Assembly (NCBI GenBank): GCA_963693365.1
Contig: CAVNZM010000006.1
Location: forward strand, 4,960,001-5,024,000
DNA length: 64,000 nucleotides
From: Amoebidium appalachense
Lineage: Eukaryota; Ichthyosporea
Reading direction: 5' to 3'
Shown: positions 30,177 to 41,939 of the stretch, one piece after another
How the letters are laid out: every line of letters begins with the position of its first letter
Numbering within the stretch: the first letter of the stretch is position 1
Position numbers and translations under genes: made by a program
Notes under the pieces: model-generated
What the model saw: only the letters and a program-made list of their open reading frames with translations
The model's database searches: none
What the model was told of the DNA's origin: nothing

Positions 30177-31971
30177 GAATTTCCAAGACGTACCTTCCCT
30201 TTCCTTCGAGCATGGCTTGATAGTTGCTCTTCGTCTCCAGTGCAACAGGTGTAGGCCCTGTCGCGCAAATGAATTAAATCAATAAAAAATATAAAAAATA
30301 TAAAAAAATTAATGAACATCTTTTAATACATCATAACAAACCTATGGGGAAAAGGGAGGAGGAGAGAAAACAAAACAAAACAAAGATACCCTACAGCAGT
30401 GTTTCCCTTGTTCAGCCCTTCCTTCCACAAGCATGGCAGTGTTTGGTTAAGAAAAGGACTTGCTTGCACCATCAACCCCCTCCCCTCCCCCCCCCCCCCC
30501 CCCCCCCCCCCCCATCACCCCTCAACTTTTTCTGTTTCATTACGTAACAGACCAACGCGTACAATCCTTGTCCCCCCCCCCCCCCCCCCCAAAAAAAAAA
30601 AAAAAAAAAAAAAAACAAACCACCACCCACCCCCACATACTCCTTTCCCCTTCCCTCTCACCTCTGTATACACACACAAACACCACCACTCACAATGCCC
30701 CCAAATGACGTCTTTACTCCCCCCCCCCCCCCCCCCCCCCCCCCCCGGCCACTTTTTCCTCTCACTGGCCACTCCCCCCTCCCCCCCCCCTCCCCCTGCG
30801 TTCCCACTACCACCCCCTCCTTTTCCCTCTCCCTGGCCAGCCTCCCCCCCCCCCCCCTCCCCCCCTTTGTCCCCAGCCACCACCCACCCTGTATATTCGG
30901 CCTAATGTCTGGTTTCAACTCCGCAGACGACGCAGACAGCATCGGGGTAGCAGGCGGAGGCATGAACAGGTCTGGGGGGAGGCATGGAGACACCCCGGGA
31001 ACCAATCCCATCGCGGGAGTCATCAGGGGGGACGGCTGCATCATTGGGCTAGGCCCAGGAACAAACGTCATAGGTGTTCCCAGGGGGGTCCCTGGGATTC
31101 CCCCCATACCTAGGGTGGGTCTCCTCTCTGGCATAGGGTAAGGGCTGGGTTTCGGAAGGGCGGAAAATGACGTGAGGGACATTGCGGATCCAGGGATAGA
31201 ACCCCCCCCTCCCCCTCCACCCACTCCCATCCCCGGATGTATAGGCCCCACGGCGGGCGTAAGCGGTGTTTGTTGTTGTTGGTTTTGGTTTTGTTGTTGT
31301 TGTTGAAATTGCATGTTTTGATTATTGTTCTGATTATTGTTTTGGTTATTGCTATTGTTATTACCGCTGCCGGCGCTTACCGATTTCCTCCCGCCTTTCT
31401 TCTTCCCCGACGCCGCCCCCGCCCCCGCCCCCGCGGATGCACCGCCGGTATTTGGTGGTGGCAAGAGGTCTGAACTCATTGCCTGTTTGTCCAATTGTTC
31501 TTGTTGCTGCATTTGCTGCATGTGTAGTTCCTGTTGTTTCCTCTGCAGTTCGTTTAATTGCTGTTGCAACAAAGACTGCTGCGCGACCAAATGCTCCGTT
31601 TGCATAAGTCCCATAAACGTCGCGGGCGCTAGCATGGGGGATATAAGCGGCGTGTTCGTGACGGAAACAGGCGCGGAAGCGAACCCACCACATCCCGCCG
31701 GCCCCCCAGCGGCGGACGTTCCGAGAATGCTATGTCCGGTGACGAACGGCGATTGGTGCATTTGTTGGTTGTTCGCCGACTGTTGCCTACCTATCTGGTG
31801 TGTGTTTCCAGCGTTTCCATGTTTTGAGTTTAGTTGTTGTTGTTTTTGGTTTTTCTGCCTGTTTGGGTTCTGGTTTTGGTTTTGGTTTTGGTTTTGGTGA
31901 TGTTGCGCGGCGGCGGCCGCCGCGAAATTTGCCTGCATTTGCGCGTGCAAGTTTGCGTTGTGTTCGTCGTT

Positions 31972-32002
<31 letters not shown>

Positions 32003-32736
32003 GTTTGACCCATCATTGTTGGGTCTATACTGTGGCTGAGCAGCTGTCTCTCTCTGTCTGCCGGCATCCCCATGAAAGAGAGGAGGGACGGGGGGTGCTG
32101 TGTTGGTCCCACCATGCTGAGAAGGGCAAAAAAAAAAAAAAAAGAAGAAGATAAAATGTTAGTCTGGAAGAAACAAAAAATGGTGAGGAAAGGAAGCGCT
32201 ATAAAGTAATTCTGGTAATGAAAGTAACCTCCCCCCCCCCCCCCCCCCCCCCCCCCCCACCACACACACACACACAGGGCACACGTACACCTGACACACA
32301 GATCACCTTCTTTCCGCCCCCCGCCCCCTTCTTTCCCCAAAACCCCACCATCACCACATGCGCACAACCACAGACTCACTCCTTTCCCCCCTCACACACA
32401 TTCATCTCCCTAAACCCCCTCATACACACACACACGAGAATCTATCCATCCCCCCCCCCCCCCCCCCCCCCCCACACACACACACCACCACCGCCACCAC
32501 ACACACACCCCCAAACCCCACCCCCACCCACAAAACCAAGAAAACCCTTGCTCTACCCATAGCACAGACACACGAGTCACAGACATGCACAGACAACAAT
32601 ACGACATCCTTATTTTACACAAAAACTTTAGCACACATGTTTACATAACACAACCAAACTTACATGCAGACACAGGCCCAACCATGCATCGGCACCAGCA
32701 TGCACTGGGCACACATGCACACATGGATGCATGTGC

Positions 32737-32775
<39 letters not shown>

Positions 32776-33345
32776 AACGCACACACACATGCATGTCTGC
32801 AGGAACACACGTGCACACATACAACTGGCGCACATGCGCAGTCGCATACATTTTGACACGTCTTTGGCTTCATATACACATACACACATAAACATATCCA
32901 CAAGACACACCGCACGAGCGCACACGTGCACACATAGACACATCTCCACACCACACCCGGTCCCGCCCACACAACAACCCGTGTACCATCACTCAACCCC
33001 CCCCCCCCCCTCCGCCCGCCTACGTACCCCACCCCCTCCCCCCTCCCCCTCCCCCACACACACACAAAACCAACCCACCCACACCCACCCACACACACAC
33101 ATGCACACACACACACATCCCTATGCATCCAACACATTACAACCCCATCACCCCCCGGCAAGCATCACCAACACTCACCTTCCAGCCCCAGCACCCCCTC
33201 CCGCCTGTGCCGTTTCAAGTGCGGGCGAGGCCAAGGGGCTGAATTCGTTCCCCACGTTTAACTGCCGCAGGCCATACATTACCTAGAAGGACATTGTTTT
33301 ACATTAACAAACAATCTAATATGGCACGATGAGCGCAGGGCCCCC

Positions 33346-33381
<36 letters not shown>

Positions 33382-33649
33382 GGGGGGGGTTGAATGCATC
33401 ATTAAGTACGAAGTACACATGAACAACAGATAACACGATGCAGAAAGAAAACCACACATAAAGAGTATGCATAATAAGCAGAGCCCATCATCAGGGGGGG
33501 GGCACGTCAACCACAGTACCCGGATTTCGACCCATTCACCTCGTCAACGAAACCCAACTCAGATACTGTTTCACTTGAACATGGGTGGGTCACCCGTCTT
33601 GATCAGAGACGAGCAGGGTTACTTATGTGAGCAAGGGCAGTGGGAAAGG

Positions 33650-33684
<35 letters not shown>

Positions 33685-34292
33685 TGAATGCGTCAAAAAG
33701 TACGAAGTACACAAGAACAAACGGATAACACGATGCAGAATGCAAGCCATACATAAAGAGTATGCATAATAAGCAGAGCCCATCCTCAGGGGGGGCCCAC
33801 GTCATCCACAGTACCCGAGTTTCGACCTATTCCCCTCGTTAACGAAAAGGGAAAGATTCGTGGTGTTTTTTAGCAGGTAGTGCGAATGCTGTAGGTGTGT
33901 AAAACTTCACAGAAGCGGCAGTAACAGATAACACCAAAAAGCCAACACAATCTTAGAAAAAGGTGGGTGGGTGTACAAGAGAGCGAGGGGCGTGTGTGTG
34001 TGTGTGTGTGTGCGTGTGCGTGTGTGCGTGCATGCATGTGCGCCCGTGTGTGTGTGTGTGTGTTTGGGGAGGGGAGGGGAGGGGAGGTACGCACGAAGTT
34101 TTGCCCTGAGTTAGGTGGACTTCTTTGACACACGGGTGCGTTCACAAACAGCAACAAACCACCTACACACAAAACCGTTCACACAAAAACCACACGTGCT
34201 CACATAGCGAAACGTCCAAGCTCGCAACCAAAAATACAACTTGCTTAAGAACGTTATCACACAGTCCGCCCGACCCTTCTTGCTTGCTGCCG

Positions 34293-34341
<49 letters not shown>

Positions 34342-34744
34342 ACACCCCTCCTCCCTCCCCCCCAAAAAAGAAAGAAAAGATACGAAAAGGAGAAGAAGAA
34401 GAAGAAAGAAAGAAGAAAGACAGCAGAAGCTCACGAAGAAAGAAAGGAGCACACCTCACAAGCACAAACAAAACGGAAAAACCTAAACTCACACTCACCG
34501 GTGTCATTTCACCCGGCACGGGTGTAATCGCCGTTGCATTTTGCATAGGCGTTGGCGCCTCTGTAGACGCCAAGAAATTGTTCTCTAGGCCTAACCCCTG
34601 CCCGGCATTTTGTCCCAACAGGTCGTGCGTAGACGTGGCATGTTGCCAGCTTGACTCGTGGTTCACACCAGGAGTGTCAAGCAAAAAAGAAAAATCCTCA
34701 CCAAGAATGTCCGAATGGTCACCTAAAAGCTCAAAGTCTGCCAT
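25535..34744 (-). CDS. bHLH-leucine zipper transcription factor, Gln-rich
   Basis: Nuclear DNA-binding regulator. Minus-strand exons with matching phases: 34744-34499 (acidic N-terminus), 33282-33179 (GNEFSPLASPAL), 32116-30888 (poly-Gln/Asn, Ala and NQ repeats, Pro-rich), 30257-30194 (KSNYQAMLEG), 27626-27533 (HKYSEKKRRDDLK, basic region and start of helix 1), 27390-27370 (microexon NRRADMK), 26162-26072 (AIDYMQHLKREKETLLQELD, end of helix 2 plus zipper) and 25679-25535 (C-terminus, stop). The first six total 586 codons exactly. The loop and start of helix 2 lie between 27370 and 26162. Candidates are VNVGNANGTTSNPGD near 26523-26476 and MKPSGVMID near 26290-26240, but I found no clean GT donor for the latter. 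FSPLxSPAL and SNYQxxLEG are motifs I associate with fungal bHLH factors. Target genes are unknown. Introns carry repeats and copies A-C of an interspersed family. Confidence 0.85.
25976..26008. repeat. (TTC)n trinucleotide repeat
   Basis: About eleven TTC units followed by a poly-T run to 26026, in the last intron of the bHLH gene. Confidence 0.9.
26365..26397. repeat. (CCCATG)n hexanucleotide repeat
   Basis: Five CCCATG units merging into a 45-nt poly-C tract, within an intron of the bHLH gene. Confidence 0.9.
27877..28145 (-). repeat. Interspersed repeat family, copy A
   Basis: About 270 bp after a poly-G tract, in the bHLH gene's intron between 27626 and 30194. Contains the family landmarks GCAGAGCCCATCCTCAGGGG and TTTCGACC. 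On the minus strand GGTCGAAACTCGGG resembles a tRNA B box and CTGAGTTGGG an A box. That suggests a SINE, but the match is loose. Bases 27877-28041 equal 33683-33847. Confidence 0.7.
28146..28560. other. Unique intronic segment of the bHLH gene
   Basis: Roughly 400 bp of complex, repeat-free sequence in an otherwise repeat-filled intron, with an 86-aa frame (28322-28582) of no recognised similarity. I cannot assign a function. Confidence 0.4.
29829..29914. repeat. (TG)n microsatellite
   Basis: About 86 bp of pure TG repeat in an intron of the bHLH gene. Confidence 0.95.
33388..33652 (-). repeat. Interspersed repeat family, copy B
   Basis: About 265 bp between poly-G tracts in the bHLH gene intron before exon 2. 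It is the most complete copy, ending GTGGGAAAGGCCGGGG. On the minus strand GGGTCGAAATCCGGG is the best B-box-like match. It is followed directly, in the same orientation, by copy C. Confidence 0.75.
33683..33847 (-). repeat. Interspersed repeat family, copy C
   Basis: 165 bp identical by eye to 27877-28041 in another intron of the same gene, in tandem with copy B. It breaks off after GTTAACGAAA, where copy A continues. Confidence 0.8.
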
Positions 34745-35429
34745 TCTACATACACAGAATCTGATTTCTTTTCCTATCAGATTCGCCTGTCTCCTCCGTT
34801 TTTCGTTACCTGCCGATGTTCTTCATATATGCGTTTCTGTGCAAGGAGAATGTGTGTTCCAGACAGCTGCAACTGGTGCGGGTTTCAAAAGGTACCATGC
34901 GTTTTTGGTTCTGTCTCTAAACAAGCTTACGGTGGAGAGAAAGAGGAGCAACTTTTAAAGAAACCGTGACAATAACGGTTAATCACGCACAAACGCACCA
35001 AAACTTGCCACGAATCATACTCGGCAAAAAAAAAAAAACGAACAGAACAGAGCTGTAATTGGCTTAAAGAAAAATAAGGTTACAATGGTTGAAGGTAGGC
35101 CACAAACCAGGAGTTGTAAGAAATAAATCTATCACTTTGAAATAGCAAATGCATTGTCATGTTTGAGAATAAAACAACCCTGTATCGATACATGCGCACG
35201 TTCACCCCCTGTGATCTGTGATCGGTGTGTGTACCGTGTGTTGCCGCCCGGCCAAACAAAGATTAGGTCCAGTTTTAATGGGTTTTCTATCTACCAATCA
35301 TCATTAACAAATAAATTGAGATCTAATCTTTAAAAATTCAATATTCGTTGATTGGATACTTATCATGTTGCTGAACCTTTGCTTTTTGCTGTGAATAATC
35401 TTCCCCTTTGCAGTGCAACATATACACAA
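34745..35429. other. Region upstream of the bHLH gene
   Basis: AT-rich unique sequence that should hold the bHLH promoter and 5' UTR. No clear core element recognised. The 8-bp LINE target duplication ATACACAA lies at 35422-35429. Confidence 0.45.
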
Positions 35430-35690
35430 GGGGGGTTTACGCTGTTTACTCGAGGCAAAGAGAACCAGTCTCAGGTATGGGGGGGGGGGGTTTTGCTCGG
35501 AATATCCCCTCAGCGGTATATCATGATCACGTACATAGATGTCGGGTGGTGACTATATATCAGGGTTTACTTTCTCTACGAGACACCATAAAGACTACAA
35601 GGAGAAATCAATTAGTTGGGGTTCCCCGTTTTTTTTTTTTTTTTTTTTTTTTTTAAAGGGGCTCCCCTCGGGACACTCGGTATCAGCTGG

Positions 35691-35745
<55 letters not shown>

Positions 35746-38296
35746 GTGTGTGTGTGTGCGCGTGCGCTATAATTTTGTAGTGATGTGTTTCTCAAGCCAA
35801 TCAATACATCTAATAAACAGGTCGTAGTTACGCGTGTTTAGTATAAAATCAAGGATGTTGTAATTTACAGGTAGGCTATCTTTCTGGGTGTCTGTTGTGA
35901 ATGTGACGTGTGTGTGTTGCGGTATTATGTGGTCTATCAAACTACATTTGGCGATACATGACCGGTTAAACTGGTGTGTGTGTGTGTTGTTTGGGCATGC
36001 AAATGATGCCACCTTATACTTATTAGATCTCCACTGTATAGCACGTGTACAGTAAAAGCGTGGTAATTGATCAATAATACCATCAGCTAGAGAAAGACCA
36101 GTTCTACAGGAAGGTAATATGTATTTAGGTGTTATACACTTGCGAGTGCCATATTTGGCAATATGGTTGAGGCGGTCAGTATATATAAAACGAGACATAA
36201 GGCTTAGTTTTTCAAGGTGTATGCTTTCATCGGGTCTAGTGTCGTGTGGTATCTTTTTCCATTTGTTATATTGCGTGATTATCTTGTGATTGTGTACATG
36301 TTTAATAAGTAAGTGGCAGTCCAAAGTCACACACACACTATTGCGGGGTTTATTTGTATTTGTGCCCAGGGGAGAAGGGGAGAGAGAGGGGAGGAAAGAG
36401 GGGAGAGGTGAGGAGGGGACAGGTCGGATAGAGAAGAGAGGGTGGGAGGGCAAATACTTCTTTAAGCGGCTTATGTGCTTATTGAATTTCAGCGCGAGAT
36501 AGGATACTCTAGCAGCTATTGGGACCAGACCATATATCGAGAGCGTTACAGGCCCAGGTTTACAACAGTTGTTAGATAGAAAGGAGGCAACTTCTGCTTC
36601 AAGGAAATTTGCCAAGGGTTTAAGCGCTCTAGTTCTCTCTTTCTTGATCCAAGCGGCGAGAAGGGGTAAACCATATTCACATGCCGGGAAGACAAAAGTG
36701 CGAATAAATGTAAGTCTAATAGAAGGATGGAGGGGTGTGTCTTTAAAAATATTAGCCGAGAAGAAAGCTAACCGCTTACGAGCCAACTCTACCCTCTTTT
36801 CGACCATATGGGGAAACATAACACCAACAGAATCAACCGGAACACCAAGATATTTGTATTCTGGAACTATAGGTACAGGTTTAGATGATAATGTAAATGT
36901 GTGTAAATTGTTAGCTATATCAGGTACAAGAACACCACATTTGTCTATGTTAAGGATCATAAGGTTTGCCTTGCACCACTCTGACACTACATCGAACAAT
37001 CTTTGCAGGCGTCTAGGGGTACGGGCAAGGAGGGACAGATCATCAGCATAGAGAAGTGCAGGCGGAAAGTTATTAATAGGGTCATCGTTTACGGCGTAAA
37101 TCTTGACAGCCAAATCATCTATAAATAGGTTAAACAAAAAGGGGCTAAGCAATGAACCCTGCAAGAGACCTCTAGTACGAGCAAAACCATATGAAAGATG
37201 CCCATTAACCACAGCTCTACCATAGGTTTGAGACAAGAGTGCTTCTAACAGAACACCAATGCAGTGTGGTACACCCCGTGCAGCAAGCTTTTCCCATAGG
37301 AGACCAGGGGAGACAGAATCGTAAGCAGTTTTCCAATCAATAAAGCCAACATATTGTGCACCAACTTGCATAGAATCGTGCAGTGCCATTATTTGAACAT
37401 AACATGAATTGTTTTTACGAAAAGCGGATTGGCATGGGTGTATGTGAAGAATAGATTGAAACCTAGGGTGATGTGCAAATAACCTAAGTAAGCAAGCTTC
37501 AAAGAATCTACGAACAACCTGGGTTAGTGTAATGGGGCGAAAGGATGATATGGGGCCCTCAGAGTCCTTCTTAACTATGGGGATCACTAAGGTATCTAAC
37601 CAAGATGACGGGACATGTCCACATTTAACACACCAAGAAAAGAGAGAGCTTAACATGATAGTAAGATCAGGTTTAATAGCACGATCACTTTCCTTTTGTG
37701 GGTAGGAGGGAACAAGGATTTCAAGAAACCCAGCAGGGAGTCCATCAGGTCCACAAGACTTACTAGAGCTATAACTAGATATCACAGACCATATGGCATC
37801 GGGACTGAAAAAGGGGAGGATCGATTCTATGGGGATAGATGGGTCTACAGGCCACACAATAGGTTTCTGAGCGGGGGTCCTATCTTTAAACAGTTCCGAG
37901 AAATACTTATCAGAGTCTATGAGGGGGTCTCCAGTGGTATCACCAATAATACGAGCAGGGGGGCCAAATCGATTCATACTAGCAAGCCGGCGCAAGCTTT
38001 CCTTTTGAGACAGGGGTTCACCTAGTCTAGCGGGAGTGGTGTTTGGTAACAAGAGAGCATCGGGGTATTCCTTCCTACCACCGCCAGCATAATCACCGAG
38101 ATCTATCAAATCATCAACAATAAAGTTAGTGCATGTATCTAGTACGAGATGTGAATCTGGCCTGGCTTGTGCAGATTCTAATAGGCGCATATATATAGGG
38201 TGTTTCGTAGCATAGCATACACATACATCAACTCTACCCCACTGTGACTTAAGCTGGGATAGACGGAGGCGAAAGGTGGGAGGGGGAGGGGGGAGC
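35430..38296 (-). mobile_element. LINE (non-LTR retrotransposon), 5'-truncated
   Basis: Flanked by an 8-bp target duplication, ATACACAA, at 35422-35429 and 38297-38304. The minus strand carries an intact reverse-transcriptase frame, then a 3' UTR made of (CA)n (35694-35760), a poly-A run (35631-35655) and a common tail ending CAGCGTAAACCCCC. The upstream endonuclease domain is missing, so it was cut short at the 5' end on insertion. A second, shorter copy lies at 59791-60727. Confidence 0.92.
35767..38296 (-). CDS. LINE reverse transcriptase ORF, N-terminally truncated
   Basis: An open frame of about 840 codons. Motifs in order: CGPDGLPAGFLE (RT block 1), FRPITLTQVVRRFFE, DWKTAYDSV (catalytic Asp of motif A), GLLQGSLLSPFLFNLFIDDL (motif B and following), LLYADDLSLLA (YADD catalytic pair), NIDKCGVL, then a thumb and C-terminal region ending KHITTKL. 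It copies the element's RNA into DNA at the target site. The first residues overlap the target duplication, so the native start is absent. There are no internal stops, so the copy is young or under constraint. No APE-type endonuclease is present in the remaining sequence. Confidence 0.93.
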
Positions 38297-38304
38297 ATAC
38301 ACAA

Positions 38305-38778
38305 TGCATGTGTGGGTACAGTGCGGTACAGTTCACCTAAGCAAACAAGGTGTTAGTCATAAACACCTATTCTAAAACAAGTCAACAGTATACAGGTCAT
38401 AATGCGAAATTACTATTCATCCAGCAAAACTATCATGATGAGTCATAATGCAAAACCATGGTCATGAAATTTATTAGCCATTCAAATGCAAAACTATAGT
38501 AACATGAAGGCGTGCAAAATCATAGTCATAACGCAAAGTCGCACTGCGCGGTTGGCTCTGTTTGTACACTGTTCGTCAAAGGTAGCGTGATGTGCGTGTG
38601 TGTGCGTGTGCGTGCATGTGTTAATAAACTCAGTGAAAAAAGCTGCGTGTGCGTGTTTGGTATAGGGTGTGCAAAGATGAAAGTGCTTGTGTACGTGGTA
38701 CGGCACATGTACACACGTACACTTCCATGACTGCTTGCCGTGTTAGTCCTCGCCGACACGGTGCTGAAGTGTGTGCAT
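38305..38778. other. Intergenic, no gene recognised
   Basis: AT-rich with short repeated phrases such as CATAATGCAAAAC around 38400-38525 that suggest a degenerate tandem repeat. A GT-rich stretch lies at 38590-38720. Confidence 0.4.
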
Positions 38779-39190
38779 TCATGTAGTACGGCGCTGAAAT
38801 AATATGCAGTAATCGGAGGAAGCGGCCAATAAAGTGCAACGATCCCCAACCTTGTGCCAAGAACACGTGTATGTAGCACTCCATGTAAGAGGCCTTGTAC
38901 ATGTGCGTGCTGCTTTGGGCTTTTCTGCTTGTGTATGTACACATTGTGCTCTCATGTCTGCACACTGTAGCTCGCTGGTGTTCTCAGAGACTTGTTTTGG
39001 TGCGCTGTAAAGGACAAAATATTCGTCTGTAAGTTGGTGGGGATAGAACGTTGACAATAGTTTTGGTGATGCAAACTTACTCATCACCCACACCACTGAT
39101 GAGGCAGTCCCCGCCCGCACCGACTGCGTCTCCTGCTCAATTTCTATCATTCTGGCAATTATGAACAGTTGCAGCAAGCCTGTTTAAAAG
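38779..39190 (-). CDS. Possible exon(s) of an unrecognised gene
   Basis: A minus-strand frame, LLQLFIIARMIEIEQETQSV then RAGTASSVVWVM, begins after an acceptor-like TTTAAACAG near 39180. A perfect-looking donor (A|GTAAGTTT) and an acceptor (CTTACAG) enclose 54 nt, so the frame is open whether or not this is an intron. I do not recognise the protein. The codon texture is plausible for coding, but no complete model could be built. Confidence 0.25.
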
Positions 39191-40792
39191 GAATTCATTA
39201 GCCACGAAAAATGGAAAGGGGAAAAGAAAGAAAAAAGATGCGACTTTCTGTCAACTCTGTGTGCGACCTTCGTTGATGATCCTCCAGCACAGGCTAGAGC
39301 TGCACAGTAAAGCTATAATGAGCCAAATGTTGTGCCAGGGTACAGTATACGTGCAAATAATATATGAGGCCTTACAGGCTCACTAGTGGTGTATTGGGCA
39401 AAAGGAAACTTGTGCGTGCTAAAAGGCTTGTCGCTCTAACTATATTAGTGTTTGCTAATAGATGCAGCAAGGGTGCCTATCAGCTCGTACCTAGTAAGTG
39501 CTTAGATTTATGAGGTTTAGTGAGGCTGGGTTTCGAATCTACACCCCCTGGCTACAATGTAAACAAGCTACGTCTACAATATTGAACAAGTCGAACATAA
39601 GCTGAAAAAGCCATGTGGCATTCCTGTTCAAACTTGTGACATAAGCCTTACGCTTCTTTTGCATTCCATTGTTTGAACATCAAGTAACCATCGTACACCT
39701 GCTGAGCTTCGAGCAGTACGGACACACAGATAAAAGAATGAAATCCATGGCGTTTCGTTCTTTGACTGTGGTAGCTAGCTATTGAACGTTGTTTGGAGCT
39801 CCTTGCTCATGCACTACACACATTACCTACATGCATAACACGAACCATCCAAATCAGAAAGTGGCTGAAGGGCAGCCTGGTTCCTGCCACCTACTGAGAT
39901 GGCTCCTTATTTTTCCTTACACATTCAGCGAACACTGGACTCTATCGAACTGTCGAGGCGCCGCGACAGAAAGCATGCACGCGGTCGCGAGAGTGTAGCG
40001 AACGTAAAGTTCATCGCAGCGCGTGCACACCGTCACTAGTACGTGTCACCTAGTTCTTACCATTACTCCGTTGTTTGCGTTGCCCGATCATCAGAGTGTA
40101 ATTTAAAATTTATACAGCAACCAATCACATGGTCTACGAAGTTTTTCGATATTGCCACGATATCGCCGACGTGTCAGCACGGGAGCGAAAAGAAAAAGAA
40201 AACGCTGCCACACTGGTCTAAAAACAATGAGAAAACTTGAAAGATAACAACCCTAACATCGGTTTTTGGTACCCAATTCTACCTGTGTGGGCTTGTAATG
40301 GAAGGATATGGGCCCCAAAACGGTTGTTCACATGTGACACACTGGACCATGACAAACCGCACCAATATTGGCCAATCAGAGTCCAGGAAGACGCACCGTC
40401 TATCCTCCTAAACCTTCTTATGAAATTCATGCAATTTTACAGAAGGTTAACCTAATATATGCAATTTAAAGATATATTGGTTATGATATTGCACATTTGA
40501 GCTTATATTGTGTTTATAGTTGCAACTAATATAACATAAAACAGTTTTAAAGCCAATAAATCTACATTTTTGGTAACAAAAAACTTCTAAAGTTGGAATA
40601 TTGGATGTGAAATTATAGCTGCACCCCCACCTGAAGTCTAATTTTCCCAGACGCCTACATACAATAAAATGCCAGTGCACATCACATCCGTAACACAAAA
40701 ACAAAACACGCCACACAAAGACACACTTGGCCACACTTTTCAAGACAACCATAACTTTTTTTCTTTTTTATTTCTCTGGTTTCCAAGTGAAG
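39191..40792. other. Upstream region of the aminotransferase gene
   Basis: Unique, moderately AT-rich sequence with few simple repeats, in contrast to the flanking introns. GGTTTCGAATCTACACC at 39528 looks like a tRNA B box, but no tRNA fold was found. No gene recognised. Confidence 0.45.
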
Positions 40793-41296
40793 ATGTCGGG
40801 GAGAAACGGCTGGAATGTGGCCTCTTCGGACACTGCCAAGCGCACACGTAACCCCATCCGAGAGATTGTGGAGTCGATGAAGGTTGCTCCGAACAAGGAA
40901 AAGCCCATGATTGCCTTGTCCATCGGTAGGGCGTTTTATAAGGTGTACGCTCTTGCGTGTGCGTGTGCAGAACACTGTTCCTTTGTTGTGCTATTGTATG
41001 CTTGTCTTTGGTGGTGGTGGTTTAAGGGTGGGGTGGGTGGGGGTGGGGTGGGTAGGGGTGTTGGGTGGGTGTGGGGGTGGGTGGATGGGTGGGCTGATGG
41101 GTTGGGGTGGGTTGGGGTTGGGGTTGAGTGGTTGGAGTGGGTTTGGGGGGGAGGGGGGAAGGGGGGGGGGGGGGGGGGGGAGGGGAGGAGGGGAGGGGAG
41201 GCCGTAAGAACCATAAACCATGCCTGTGCCAGGAGGTGGGGGTTATCGAGCAACATACACATAGACAGAAGCTGTGATGAGTATGGTTTTGTAGGG

Positions 41297-41343
<47 letters not shown>

Positions 41344-41606
41344 TGTGTGCTCTGTGTGTGTGGTGTGTGCGCGTCTGTGCAGAGAGGGGGGGGGGGGGGA
41401 AGAAGCTCTTGGGGAGGATAGGAAAAAGTTACACAGGCGCCTCTCTTCTAACACTCCCCCTCCCCCCCCCCCCCCTCCCCCCTCCCCTCCCACAGGTGAC
41501 CCCACCGTTTTTGGCAATCTTAAGCCTCCCCAGTGTGCCGTGGACTCCATGTGTGCCACCGTGCAGGGTGGAAAGTTCAACGGATATCTCAGCTCCCTCG
41601 GTATCT

Positions 41607-41652
<46 letters not shown>

Positions 41653-41903
41653 AAAAACCCCGCCTCCCCATCCTTCCCCCTCTCCCCCTCCCCCCCCCCC
41701 CCTTCACCGCCCCTCCCGCCCCTCCCCCCCCCCCCCCCCCCTTCGTCCCCGCTTGTTTACCCACGCGGCCAACCATCGCAAGCAGCAAGCTACACTTTCT
41801 CTAGCACCACAAACAAAGCCATCACCAACGATATCCCCAAGCTCCCTCCCCCCCTCCCCCCTCTCTCTCTCCCCATCTTTTTCTCTCCCTACCTCTCTCC
41901 TCC

Positions 41904-41939
<36 letters not shown>

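Noticed and set aside
39500-39560. tRNA gene suggested by a B-box-like GGTTTCGAATC
   Set aside because: I could not find matching acceptor, D and anticodon stems at the required spacing.
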